Origin: SB15 sp964639245
GTDB lineage: Bacteria; Chloroflexota; Anaerolineae; Aggregatilineales; J027
DNA: 40,063 nt
Reading direction: 5' to 3'
Assembly: GCA_964639245.1 (NCBI GenBank)
Contig: CAZXCU010000028.1
Span: 1-40,063 of the forward strand
Below the pieces are notes generated by a model that saw only the letters and a list, made by a program, of their open reading frames with translations, was not told the origin of the DNA and did no database searches. Positions 5,392-14,085 of this stretch are shown in pieces (position 1 is the first letter of the stretch; every line of letters starts with the position of its first letter). The translations under genes were made by a program, and so were the position numbers.

Positions 5392-8352
5392 ATGAATCGA
5401 ACGCTCCAACCTCTATTTGATTTGCTTGTCCCTCTCCTGCTCGCAGTGGCGATTCTGGTGCTGGTGGGTATGTTGGCAACCGATACCGAACCCGAACTCA
5501 TCAGCAGTTGGCTCAACCGTGAAGGCGGCGCAGTCTGGAATTGGTGGTTGCTCACGACCCTCGCGGGGGCAGCGGTTTTCCCCCTGCTCTACCGCCTGAT
5601 GCCCTCCCTGCCGAGTCGTGGCTATGCGCTGGCACGCAGCGCGGGCTTGATGCTAACGGGTTTCATTTTCTGGTTTCTGGCTTCGCTCGGATTTTTAACC
5701 AACGACACGGGATCAATGATTTTTGCGTGGGTGGTGGTGCTGACTCTTTCCATCGTAGCATGGACACGCCGCACTGACCCCGAAAATCTGGGGATGGGCG
5801 ATTGGTTCAAACAGCATTGGGCGCTGGTGCTGACGGTGGAAATCGTCTTTGTGGCGATGTTGTTCATCTGGGCAGGCTACCGCGCCCACGAACCGGAAAT
5901 TCGCAGCACCGAAAAACCGATGGAGATGATGTTTATTAACAGCATCCGCCAATCGGAAAGTTTCCCGCCCAATGATGCGTGGCTGGCGGGCTATTCGATT
6001 AGTTATTACTACTTTGGTTATGTGATTACCGCAGCACTAGCGGATGTAAGCGGGGTCAATTCCGGCATCGCCTTCGGACTCATCGGGCCGCTGCTGTTTG
6101 CCCTTTCCGGCATCGGGATTCTGGGGGTGGTGTACGATTTGGTTCGCGCCCGCCGATTCCCGACCTCCGAAACACTGCGCCAGAGGGGGAGTCAGGCAAG
6201 CGGGCTGTTGGCGGGTTTGCTCGGCGTATTTTTGCTGGTCATCATGGGCAATTTAGCGCCATTTTTCATCGAACTGCCCTACAACAATGCTGCCCCTCAG
6301 ATTGCGGATATGAATTATTTTGAATTCTGGGATGTGCCAGAACGCTCCGATCTGGTAATTCAGCGTGACGGGGTGTGGGTCGATTCCAATGGCGACGCAA
6401 TTTCCCTTGCCGCGAATCAGCGCCCCGAAGATGCCGGTTATGGGGTGGTGCGCGATACCAATGCCAACGGCGAACCCGATTTTTCCGAAGACTCGTTTGA
6501 ACGGCGCGATTTTACCGAATGGGGGTTCTGGTGGTGGTTTCGTTACAGCCGCGTGGTGAATGACCGATTTTTGCCGCGCACGGTGATTGATCCCGCTACC
6601 GAAGAAGAAACGGTCATTGAAGGCCGTCCGATTGGCGTGCAGCCGATTGACGAATTTCCCCATTTTAGCTTTGTCCTCACCGACATTCACCCGCATGTAC
6701 TGGCGCTGCCCTTTACCCTGCTGGCGATTGGCTTAACGCTCGGGTTGGCCTTGCGGCAGGATAAACTTGAATGGTGGGGCTATTTCCTGCTCGCAATCTG
6801 GGTGGGCGGGATGATTTTCATGAATTCGTGGGATGCGGTGTTTTTGCCCTTTTTGTTTGGGGGTGAAGCGCTGCGCCGACTCCTCAAAAATGGACGGCTG
6901 ACTCTGCACGATTGGGGGCAGGTTGGCCTATTCGCGCTTATTATCCTTGCGCTGACGGTGCTATTTTACTTCCCGTGGATTTTAAGTTTTACCAGTCAAG
7001 CCAGTGGGTTTTATCTGAATATCATCTGGCCGACCCAACCCCAGCAACTCTTTTTGCAATTTGGCGCGTTTTTCCTGCTGCTGCTACCCTTTGTGGTGCG
7101 CGAAATCGTCATCGGGCGGGCGCGAATCAATTGGCCTGCTGCGCTCATCACTTTTGGGCTGCTGTTCATTTTTATTGGGGTGCTGTTGCCTTTGGCGGGT
7201 GCAGCCATTAATCTCGGCGCGTGTGATGAAACCGCCAATCCCCGTCCCAAAGCCTGCGAAGTGCGGGATATTGTGCTGGGTGGGGCGACTCCCGATAACA
7301 GCGAAACCTTCTGGAGTGACCTGTTCGCACGGCGGGCGGGGTCGTATCTCAGCGAAGGATTGATTTTGCTGACGCTTGTCCTGACTGGCTTCCGGCTGTT
7401 CGCCCGCGCTGAAAAATCCACCGACTCACCGGAAAATTTTGTACCGCCATCCCCTGCCTATACACCGTCTACGGCAGCCGCGCTGCTTATCCTTGCGGCG
7501 GGGTTGGTGCTGATTCTCGCGCCGGATTTTATCTATCTGGTGGACAATTTCAGCGTGCGGATTAACACCGTGTTCAAATTGTATTATCAGGGCTGGATTT
7601 TCTTGAGTGTGGCGGCGGCCTATGGGGTCTATGCAATTTTAGCCGATGTCAAACTCCCCGTGACCGAAAAACCCACCGCACCCACGCCGATGGGCATTGT
7701 TGGACAGGCGGCTTTTGCGGCGCTGCTGGTCGCTGTTATCGGCATGAGTGCGGTCTATCCCCTCTATGCTGCCCGCACCCGCGGCTTACAGGAAACGGGA
7801 CGGTATGCCGCACAGCAGGCGTATGAAGCCTGTCAAGACGATGAAAACAATACCAGCACCTGTACCCCACCGCCTGCGTTAACCCTAGATGGGCGGGCAG
7901 GCTCGGTTTCGCGGGATGAATATGCTGTCATTACCTGTTTAATGGCGCTCAATCCTGCACCCGGTACGGTGATTGCGGAAGCGCCGTTTGAAGGCGGCTA
8001 CCAACCTGAATACGGACGGGTCGCCATGCTAACCGGGATTCCGAATTTGCTCGGCTGGCAAAATCATCAACGGCAATGGCGCGGCACAAGTTATGACCAA
8101 GTGACGGATACGGTTTTGGATGCCAACGGCGGGGTAGTGGACAGCCGCCCGATTCAGCTTGACCGTTTGTATCAATCTGACAATTGGGAAATCGCGCAGG
8201 GTGTGATTGACCGCTACGGGATTGATTTTGTGATGGTCGGGCAGGCCGAACGCACCCGCTATGCCGATTATCCGTTTGGACTGGAAAAATTTGCAGATTA
8301 CGCGACTCCGGTGTGTCCATCGGAAAGCGCAACACTCTATAAGGTCAATTAG
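5392..8352 (+). CDS. DUF2298 / YYY-motif giant membrane protein, GT-C-like
   Basis: A 986-residue polytopic membrane protein. The diagnostic YYYFG motif is at about residues 205-209, after a charged loop EKPMEMMFINSIRQSESFPP that matches the conserved first periplasmic loop of this family (TIGR03662, Pfam DUF2298). A second conserved motif, FSFVLTDIHPHVLALP, sits near residue 432. Such acidic/His loop motifs are typical of GT-C glycosyltransferases, and a role in transferring sugar from a lipid carrier outside the membrane is inferred. The loop at about residues 295-420 carries an EF-hand-like DTNANGEPDFSED. About 16-20 membrane segments are apparent. It is followed after 4 bp by another giant membrane protein, the usual pairing in Chloroflexota. 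Confidence 0.88.
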   Translation: MNRTLQPLFDLLVPLLLAVAILVLVGMLATDTEPELISSWLNREGGAVWNWWLLTTLAGAAVFPLLYRLMPSLPSRGYALARSAGLMLTGFIFWFLASLGFLTNDTGSMIFAWVVVLTLSIVAWTRRTDPENLGMGDWFKQHWALVLTVEIVFVAMLFIWAGYRAHEPEIRSTEKPMEMMFINSIRQSESFPPNDAWLAGYSISYYYFGYVITAALADVSGVNSGIAFGLIGPLLFALSGIGILGVVYDLVRARRFPTSETLRQRGSQASGLLAGLLGVFLLVIMGNLAPFFIELPYNNAAPQIADMNYFEFWDVPERSDLVIQRDGVWVDSNGDAISLAANQRPEDAGYGVVRDTNANGEPDFSEDSFERRDFTEWGFWWWFRYSRVVNDRFLPRTVIDPATEEETVIEGRPIGVQPIDEFPHFSFVLTDIHPHVLALPFTLLAIGLTLGLALRQDKLEWWGYFLLAIWVGGMIFMNSWDAVFLPFLFGGEALRRLLKNGRLTLHDWGQVGLFALIILALTVLFYFPWILSFTSQASGFYLNIIWPTQPQQLFLQFGAFFLLLLPFVVREIVIGRARINWPAALITFGLLFIFIGVLLPLAGAAINLGACDETANPRPKACEVRDIVLGGATPDNSETFWSDLFARRAGSYLSEGLILLTLVLTGFRLFARAEKSTDSPENFVPPSPAYTPSTAAALLILAAGLVLILAPDFIYLVDNFSVRINTVFKLYYQGWIFLSVAAAYGVYAILADVKLPVTEKPTAPTPMGIVGQAAFAALLVAVIGMSAVYPLYAARTRGLQETGRYAAQQAYEACQDDENNTSTCTPPPALTLDGRAGSVSRDEYAVITCLMALNPAPGTVIAEAPFEGGYQPEYGRVAMLTGIPNLLGWQNHQRQWRGTSYDQVTDTVLDANGGVVDSRPIQLDRLYQSDNWEIAQGVIDRYGIDFVMVGQAERTRYADYPFGLEKFADYATPVCPSESATLYKVN

Positions 8353-8356
8353 AACA

Positions 8357-10684
8357 ATGGCGCAACTTGCACACCCCCACCCCATGACGACTCCCCGCCT
8401 ACGCATTTCGGGCGAGGCAGTGATCTATTTGCCGATTGTGGTTTTAACGCTAGCGATTCGCCTAGCGCTGTTGGGCGCTGCTCCTTTGGATGATGCCCAA
8501 GCACACGAAGCCCTTGCCGCGCTGCATCGGATCGACCCGACCACCTCGTCGATTAATCCCGATGACCCTTTGCTGCCCAACAATGCGTTCGGGTCATTGT
8601 TTACCAGTCTGGGGCTGCTGACCTTTGGCAGTAACGACGCTGCCGCAAAATTGGCAACCGCGCTGGCGGGGTCGTTGTTGGTGTTATCGCCCTTGCTCTA
8701 TCGGCAGTATCTCGGACGCATTTTTCCCATTTTTCTGGCCTTAGCGCTAATGGTTTCCCCGATTGCCATTGCGTCTGCCCGCACCATGAGCGGGGTCACA
8801 TGGGCAATGCTGCTGGTGATGGTGGGAGGATGGCTGGCGCTACGGTTTGCCGAAACCCGCGAGAAATGGGCGGCTTTGGGGGCGACTGGTTGTGCGGCGG
8901 GTGTCTTATTTTTAACCACCCCTTACGGCATTTTAATTATTTTGGGGGTATTTTTTGGGCTGTCCTTTGCGGCTATCACGGTAGAAGAAAATCCTATCCG
9001 ACGCACGCTGGCAGATTGGCCTGCCTTTGAATCGCTGCTGGTGATGGTGGTCACGCTGATTGTGGTCAGCACGGCATTTTTTACCATCCCAAGCGGTTTG
9101 TCGTCGGTGGGGCAAAATTTACAAACTTTTGCAGAAGGCGTGAGCAATCGTCAGCCGGATTCCCCGGTTGCGTATGGGCTGCTGGTCACGCTGCGGTATG
9201 AAATTGGCTGGGTAATTTTTGCGGCTATTGCCCTCTGGTATGCGTGGGATGAAAAATCCCTTGTCGAGCGTTTTCTGGCGGGGTGGTTCGGTTGGAGTCT
9301 GCTGTGCGTCACCTTTTATCTCGGTGCGACTCCCGAAATGGCCCTGCTAGTCGTCGTTCCTGCGGCAGCACTGACCGCCAGCCTTGCGACCCGCCTGACT
9401 CAAGAGGTGAGTTTTGGTTACTGGGTCGTGCCATCGTGGTTTATTCCTGTTCATGCAGTGGTTGTGGCGGGGTTGCTCGCCGCGCTCAGCGTCAGTAGCC
9501 AGAGTTTAGCCCTCAAATTGTGGGAGGAAGCACGGCAAATTCCCTTTGCCAAAGTGCTGGATTTTAACGAGGGGTCGGTTCGCATCGGGACAATTACCGC
9601 CGAGGGCGATTCAAGCAATGTGATTAGCTTGCCGCATGTGACGTTGAAAAATTGTCAAGCCATCTCCCCCACCGACCCCCGCGCCGCCAATTTAATCCCG
9701 AATGTCGATGGGTTATATTGCGAAGAAGACATCACCTCCAAAATTACCATCCAGATTTCGCCCTTGGATGATGCAGTGAAAGAAGCCTCGTTTGTCATTC
9801 GCAACCCGAATGATGAAATTGTCTTTGGGCCAGAACCCATTGGCGATGAACTCATCACGACATTCACGGCAACGGATAGAGGCGAATATCGTTTTGACGT
9901 GGTACGCGGCGAAAACGGTGTCACCCGCCCCGCCCAGTACATGATTCTGGTGTATCTGGGAAACTTAACCAACCAATCGGTGTTGGAGGAGGTCGAAACG
10001 GCGGCATTTTTGCTGCGCTTCCCGGAATTTGCCGCCGGGCTGGAGTTGCTTTCCCGCAGCAATTCGCCCAACCCCGCCGCGTTGATTGTGGTGCCGATGG
10101 TGCTGCTCATGATTCCCATCAGCTTTTTCTTGGGGGGAGCGCTGTATGGGGCGCGGGCAGCATGGCGCGGGGTGGCCTTCGGGTTTATGCTGACGATTGG
10201 CGTGTTTGGTTTGGCATTAGGCTATAATATGTCCACGATTTACGCCGATGATGTCCGCGAACTCTGGGTACAAAACCCCGCCACCGAAGATTTGCATACC
10301 CTTCAAGACGTGCTGGAAGAAATGTCCCGCCGCGAAAATGGCACGCGCACCGAAATTGAAGTGACTGTGCAAGCCCCGCGTGATGGGGCGCTGGCATGGG
10401 CGCTGCGGAATTTTAGTCAGGCAGAGTATGTGCCTGCGGCGGGGGTGAATAACCGTACCGCCGCCGTCATCACCCCCGAAACACCCGCGCCTTCACTCGG
10501 CGCAGATTATGTGGGTCAGCAGTTGGTATTGGGCAATTCATGGGAACGCGATTCGTTGAATTGGACAGATTTTGGGTCGTGGTGGTTTCAACGGCGCACC
10601 CGTTTTGCCCCTGAACCCAGTGACCTCTGGCGCTTGTGGATTGTCAAACAGGTCTACGACGTGCAGAACGTGCCGGAGGGATAA
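8357..10684 (+). CDS. Large GT-C-like membrane protein, partner of DUF2298
   Basis: Taken from the ATG at 8357, 4 bp after the DUF2298 stop; ATG 8384 is an alternative and upstream in-frame starts would overlap the previous gene. About 775 residues. The first loop contains PLDDAQAHEALAALHRID, an acidic/His motif placed like the catalytic loop of PMT/GT-C enzymes. Many membrane spans follow, then a soluble beta-rich insert at about residues 405-570 and a C-terminal soluble segment ending in SWWFQRRTRFAP...LWRLWIVKQ. This plan resembles TIGR03663-type proteins (Agl23-like), often next to DUF2298 genes. Function is unproven. The insert (ITIQISPLDD...FTATDRGEYRFDVV) looks like a beta-sandwich. 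Confidence 0.75.
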   Translation: MAQLAHPHPMTTPRLRISGEAVIYLPIVVLTLAIRLALLGAAPLDDAQAHEALAALHRIDPTTSSINPDDPLLPNNAFGSLFTSLGLLTFGSNDAAAKLATALAGSLLVLSPLLYRQYLGRIFPIFLALALMVSPIAIASARTMSGVTWAMLLVMVGGWLALRFAETREKWAALGATGCAAGVLFLTTPYGILIILGVFFGLSFAAITVEENPIRRTLADWPAFESLLVMVVTLIVVSTAFFTIPSGLSSVGQNLQTFAEGVSNRQPDSPVAYGLLVTLRYEIGWVIFAAIALWYAWDEKSLVERFLAGWFGWSLLCVTFYLGATPEMALLVVVPAAALTASLATRLTQEVSFGYWVVPSWFIPVHAVVVAGLLAALSVSSQSLALKLWEEARQIPFAKVLDFNEGSVRIGTITAEGDSSNVISLPHVTLKNCQAISPTDPRAANLIPNVDGLYCEEDITSKITIQISPLDDAVKEASFVIRNPNDEIVFGPEPIGDELITTFTATDRGEYRFDVVRGENGVTRPAQYMILVYLGNLTNQSVLEEVETAAFLLRFPEFAAGLELLSRSNSPNPAALIVVPMVLLMIPISFFLGGALYGARAAWRGVAFGFMLTIGVFGLALGYNMSTIYADDVRELWVQNPATEDLHTLQDVLEEMSRRENGTRTEIEVTVQAPRDGALAWALRNFSQAEYVPAAGVNNRTAAVITPETPAPSLGADYVGQQLVLGNSWERDSLNWTDFGSWWFQRRTRFAPEPSDLWRLWIVKQVYDVQNVPEG

Positions 10685-10689
10685 TCTAT

Positions 10690-11709
10690 TTGGATGCCAG
10701 CCGCAGACAGCTTTACCTTGCTTGGTGCAAAGAAGGAGAAAGTGATGCCGTTTTGCAACTGTGCTGGCAAAATCTCGATGCTTGTCGGAAACAAGATGAC
10801 CCCATCTGTATCATTTGGGCGCTTAATGACCTTGCGGCGGTGCTAATCGGGCAGGGGATTTATTTCTCCCCCATCAACCACTGGCGGGAGGCAGTCGAGT
10901 TGGCTTCTGTCAGCGCCAATACAACCGTGACCAGTTTTCTGCTGCGAAATATGGCCTACGCCCTATTCTTAACACGGAATTTTTTGGAAGCGCATGAGGC
11001 AATGAAGCGGAGTTTCACGCAGCAACCCGCTACCGCCTATGGATTAAGCCTGTTTGCTGAAATTGCCCTTTGTCTTGGGGATCGGGAGGAAGCCCGTGAA
11101 TGCTATCAGCAGGCGCAATCCTTTTTATCGGCAGAGAGCTATCCGCCCTATTGCTGGCTATTTTTCTGGGGACAGCATTCCCTGTGGAATACAGAGGCCA
11201 CCCCCCTTACGAGCCTAGAGGTAGCGTTAAAGATGCCATCCGAGTCGGTTTCGCTAGCGAAAGTGATGCTCGGATACGGAATTCTGGAAGGACGGGCAGG
11301 CAACCATGAACGTGCTGTCGAATGTCTCTCACTCGGGTTAAGCCATGCTGCTGTACCAAGCTGGATGAATAACCATCCGTTGATTGCACCCATTTTAACC
11401 CATGCTCAGGATGAATTATCTTCCGAACAATATACCCTAGCATGGAAGCGGGGACGTACCTTGCCTTTACGCGCAATGGTAAAACGGCATGTGACGCTAG
11501 CCGAAGAAAAATGGCCGCTGCTTACCGAACGAGAATTAGAAGTCTTGCTTCTCATGAGTCAAGGGTATAGCAATCAGCAAATTGCAACGCACCTTGTGGT
11601 CAGTATCAACACCATCAAAAAACACCTCGCCCATATCTATCACAAATTCGGCGTAACCAGTCGCACACAAGCCCTGCTCAGAGCAAAAGAACATAATCTC
11701 ATAAAATAA
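10690..11709 (+). CDS. LuxR-type regulator, probably truncated at the N terminus
   Basis: The C terminus is a clear LuxR helix-turn-helix: LTERELEVLLLMSQGYSNQQIA and VVSINTIKKHLAHIYHKFGV, at about residues 275-335. The first 270 residues are TPR-like helices similar to the middle part of the large STAND ATPase-LuxR (MalT-like) regulators. The P-loop ATPase half is absent, and the frame runs back directly into the preceding gene. The best start is TTG at 10690 with GGAGGG 9 nt upstream; GTG 10636 would overlap the membrane protein by 49 bp. It may be a decayed regulator or a short TPR-HTH protein in use. The 63-residue gene downstream may be a target. Confidence 0.75.
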   Translation: MDASRRQLYLAWCKEGESDAVLQLCWQNLDACRKQDDPICIIWALNDLAAVLIGQGIYFSPINHWREAVELASVSANTTVTSFLLRNMAYALFLTRNFLEAHEAMKRSFTQQPATAYGLSLFAEIALCLGDREEARECYQQAQSFLSAESYPPYCWLFFWGQHSLWNTEATPLTSLEVALKMPSESVSLAKVMLGYGILEGRAGNHERAVECLSLGLSHAAVPSWMNNHPLIAPILTHAQDELSSEQYTLAWKRGRTLPLRAMVKRHVTLAEEKWPLLTERELEVLLLMSQGYSNQQIATHLVVSINTIKKHLAHIYHKFGVTSRTQALLRAKEHNLIK

Positions 11710-11743
11710 GATTATCCTTTCTAGTAATAGAATTGCTCAGGCG

Positions 11744-11769
11744 CTCCTGTTAGTATGAAATAACAGGAG
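11744..11769 (+). promoter_or_regulatory. Perfect inverted repeat covering the ribosome binding site
   Basis: CTCCTGTTA (11744-11752) pairs perfectly with TAACAGGAG (11761-11769) across 8 nt. The right arm contains the AGGAG of the Shine-Dalgarno sequence for the ATG at 11776. In RNA this hairpin would hide the ribosome binding site; in DNA it could be an operator. Both readings are inference from symmetry and position. Confidence 0.7.
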
Positions 11770-11775
11770 GACAGC

Positions 11776-11967
11776 ATGAACTATCATCACCTCAAACGGG
11801 ATGCCGACTTGCGCCAACGCGAACTCAGGCACGAGGCTGCTCAACTACCTGAACCTACAGTAGAGAAAGCAGAAATCGCTGTTCCCCGCCGCCGCTTGCT
11901 TCCTCGCAGGTGGCTACGTTTCCGCAGAACCAGACCGGGCAAACCCGTTTTGGAAACAAACTCGTGA
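11776..11967 (+). CDS. Small basic protein, 63 residues
   Basis: Supported by a strong AGGAGG 6 nt before the ATG and by a textbook terminator 7 bp after the stop. The protein is Arg-rich: the N-terminal half is charged and helical (LKRDADLRQRELRHEAAQ) and the second half contains PRRRLLPRRWLRFRRTRPGK. It is without a membrane segment or cysteines. The basic tract could bind nucleic acid or membrane. I do not recognise the family. The perfect inverted repeat that includes the ribosome binding site suggests tight control. It is next to the LuxR-type gene but has its own transcription signals. Confidence 0.7.
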   Translation: MNYHHLKRDADLRQRELRHEAAQLPEPTVEKAEIAVPRRRLLPRRWLRFRRTRPGKPVLETNS

Positions 11968-11974
11968 AGTTCTG

Positions 11975-12002
11975 GCCCTGTATCGTACAGGGCTTTTTTT
12001 CG
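11975..12002 (+). terminator. Rho-independent terminator
   Basis: GCCCTGTA (11975-11982), TCG loop, TACAGGGC (11986-11993), then a T tract from 11994. It follows the 63-residue gene and lies beside the 3' end of the convergent histidine kinase gene. Confidence 0.92.
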
Positions 12003-12007
12003 TCCTA

Positions 12008-13162
12008 CTAAATCGGCAGCAGAATCCGAAACACACTCCCCACCCCCACTTCGCTTTCGACTTCCACCCTGCCCCCATGCACTTCGACCACATTTTTGAC
12101 ATAGGGCAGCCCCAGCCCCGCCCGCCCCATCTCAATCTGACGGGCTTTGTCCGCCCGATAAAATCGCTTAAAAATATGCGGCAAATCTTCTGGCGAGATG
12201 CCCATGCCTGTATCTTCTACCTCAATCCCAATCAGGTTGCCCTGCTGGAAAGTCCGTAAGGCAATCGCTTTGCCTTTGGGAGTGTAGTGAATAGCATTTT
12301 CGACCAGATTACACAGAGCTTGGCGCATTTCCGCTTCTTCAAGCGGGATAGTAGGCAAACCCTTCATTAAATCGCAGGTCAAGGCTTGATTCTTTTCTTT
12401 GGCCTCATCCTGCATAATCAAACGCACTTCATGCACCAGTTGGTTGACATCCAACAGCTCAAATTGAAATTCGGAACGCTGACTCAAGCGCACCATCGCC
12501 AGCAGGCTATCCACCATTTTATTCAGATGGGCAACCTGCTGTTCGATTCGTTCTGCATAAATGCGGCGTTCTGTGCTGGTTTCTTTTTTTTCCAGCAAAT
12601 ACAAACTCGTGTTAATAATGGCAAGCGGGGTTTTAAAGTCGTGGGTCACGTCTGTCACAAATTGACGCAGCAGTTCAGCCCGTTGTTTTTCCAGCGCAAA
12701 TTCAATTGCCTGGACTTCCAGGGCTTTACGCTCGGTAATATCTGTCACCACCAGCACCGCATAACTGCTACCCGGTTCATCATTGCGATGGGCTTGGCTG
12801 GCAAGCGGTTGAATTTGGACTAAAAAATACTGTTCCGAACGTGAATGTTTCGTTTCAAATTCAGAATGTTCTTGGGAGAGCAAGCGTCCCCACGCCATAT
12901 CCAACTGCGGTTGAAAATCAGGGCTAAAGTGAAATAACTGCCCGGCGGTCTGCCCAAGTGCCTGTTTAACATCCCCTAAACCCCAAGTTTCTAGGGTGCG
13001 ATTACACCGCACAATTTTCTGTTCGCTGTCCAGCAAACACACCAACTGCGGCAGTGAATCAATCGTAGCCTCCCATACTTGCTTGGAACGGTTAGTCTGG
13101 ATACAGTTATTATTGTACACGGTATCGTCCACTCGGTTCATCAGTTGACCTAAGTTGTGCAT
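12008..13162 (-). CDS. PAS-domain sensor histidine kinase
   Basis: About 384 residues from ATG 13162; a TTG at 13207 would add 15, and neither start has a strong ribosome binding site. No membrane span, so it is cytoplasmic. A PAS fold occupies about residues 28-145 (LPQLVCLLDSEQKIVRCNRT... up to VVTDITERK). The dimerisation region has the H box THDFKTPLA with the phospho-accepting His near residue 174. The ATPase region has N box NLVENAIHYT, G1 DTGMGI, F box FKRFYR and G2 GRAGLGL. All key residues are present. No response regulator is adjacent; the nearest receiver is at 25818-26192. A TATAAT on the minus strand at 13258-13263 is a possible -10. Confidence 0.9.
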   Translation of the reverse strand: MHNLGQLMNRVDDTVYNNNCIQTNRSKQVWEATIDSLPQLVCLLDSEQKIVRCNRTLETWGLGDVKQALGQTAGQLFHFSPDFQPQLDMAWGRLLSQEHSEFETKHSRSEQYFLVQIQPLASQAHRNDEPGSSYAVLVVTDITERKALEVQAIEFALEKQRAELLRQFVTDVTHDFKTPLAIINTSLYLLEKKETSTERRIYAERIEQQVAHLNKMVDSLLAMVRLSQRSEFQFELLDVNQLVHEVRLIMQDEAKEKNQALTCDLMKGLPTIPLEEAEMRQALCNLVENAIHYTPKGKAIALRTFQQGNLIGIEVEDTGMGISPEDLPHIFKRFYRADKARQIEMGRAGLGLPYVKNVVEVHGGRVEVESEVGVGSVFRILLPI

Positions 13163-13306
13163 CCGGTAAATTCTTTCGTAGGAGTAGGTGCTAACCCTCT
13201 GAACCAATTTACTGGCCTGATTCTTTTTAACCCATTAGTACAGATAGGTCTAATTTCATTATAAAATCAGAATCTTCAATCTCTGAATGAGACTTTATTC
13301 AGATTT

Positions 13307-13648
13307 CTAAAATTTAAGTGAAGTGGGGGAAGGTAAAAGACCTAACAGAACACACATCCCTATTAAGATTGTATAAAACACCGAAAAAAGTATATCGCTT
13401 TTTCGGCTGTGGGGGTGCACCTGAATCCAATGGCTGACCCCCAAGTGCATCAGCCAAAATCCCAAGAGGTTGGTCAGCCAGTAGCCAATCATAAAAGCGG
13501 GCAAAAACAGCGCGTCGTTGACCAAGGCAAAGGGCAACGCAAATCCATACGCTAAGGGGATATTCACCAGCAGGTCATTCCACCATGAAAACGGTGAGAG
13601 GATGTACCCAATCACCACCAGCAGACTGTTTTGGACGGTGCGTGCCAT
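13307..13648 (-). CDS. Small membrane protein, hypothetical
   Basis: Taken from ATG 13648 because GGAGGG lies at a good distance upstream; a longer frame to 13783 runs into the divergent gene. The 113 residues contain two or three membrane segments (VVIGYILSPFSWWNDLLVNIP, around LPFALVNDALFLPAFMIGYW, and a last one near FYTILIGMCVLLGLL, given in outline). I recognise no family. A TATAAT on the minus strand at 13671-13676 and an inverted repeat GTCC-TTAT-GGAC at 13686-13697 lie upstream and may form its promoter and control site. It is divergent from the 101-residue gene at 13751. Confidence 0.65.
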   Translation of the reverse strand: MARTVQNSLLVVIGYILSPFSWWNDLLVNIPLAYGFALPFALVNDALFLPAFMIGYWLTNLLGFWLMHLGVSHWIQVHPHSRKSDILFSVFYTILIGMCVLLGLLPSPTSLKF

Positions 13649-13750
13649 CCCACCACCCTCCTTTATTTTTATTATACGCCAAACTGTCCTTATGGACGGT
13701 GTGTTATAGCGATACTTTAGGTTATAGTCGGAATAAATGGAGCAAACAGC

Positions 13751-14056
13751 ATGGCCTATTATCTGGTTCGCGCCCTTCCCCACCCCGATTTAACCCGCCT
13801 TCGCGCCCAACTGGACAGCAGCGAAATTTTAAAAATGCGTCCGTTCGGGCAAGCGTTGGATTTTTCGCTCAAAAATGCCCGCGTTGAGGAAAACGGCATG
13901 GCGGTCTGGGAAGAAGAAGATTACTGCACCCCACCCTTAGCGATGGAACGCGCCGCCGTGTTGGATCACTATTTTAGCCAGCTTGAGGTTGAGCGCGTTA
14001 AAGAAGGAGATGGCTGGCAGCAAATTGAGTATTTGCCGTTGCTGTGGGAAAAATAA
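13751..14056 (+). CDS. Conserved-looking hypothetical protein, 101 residues
   Basis: A soluble acidic protein starting MAYYLVRALPHPDL, with a mid region MRPFGQALDFSLKNARV and an end rich in aromatic residues (WQQIEYLPLLWEK). There are no cysteines apart from one in EDYCTPP and no membrane segment. The start at 13751 fits the weak GGAG (13738-13741) ahead of it. It ends inside a bidirectional terminator, which supports it being a real transcription unit. I do not recognise the family. Confidence 0.65.
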   Translation: MAYYLVRALPHPDLTRLRAQLDSSEILKMRPFGQALDFSLKNARVEENGMAVWEEEDYCTPPLAMERAAVLDHYFSQLEVERVKEGDGWQQIEYLPLLWEK

Positions 14057-14082
14057 AAAGCACCCCATCTTGAGGTGCTTTT
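14056..14082. terminator. Bidirectional Rho-independent terminator
   Basis: AAAAGCACC (14056-14064) and GGTGCTTTT (14074-14082) give a short stem with A and T tracts on either side. It serves the 101-residue gene on the + strand and the carbamoyltransferase on the - strand. Confidence 0.85.
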
Positions 14083-14085
14083 GGA

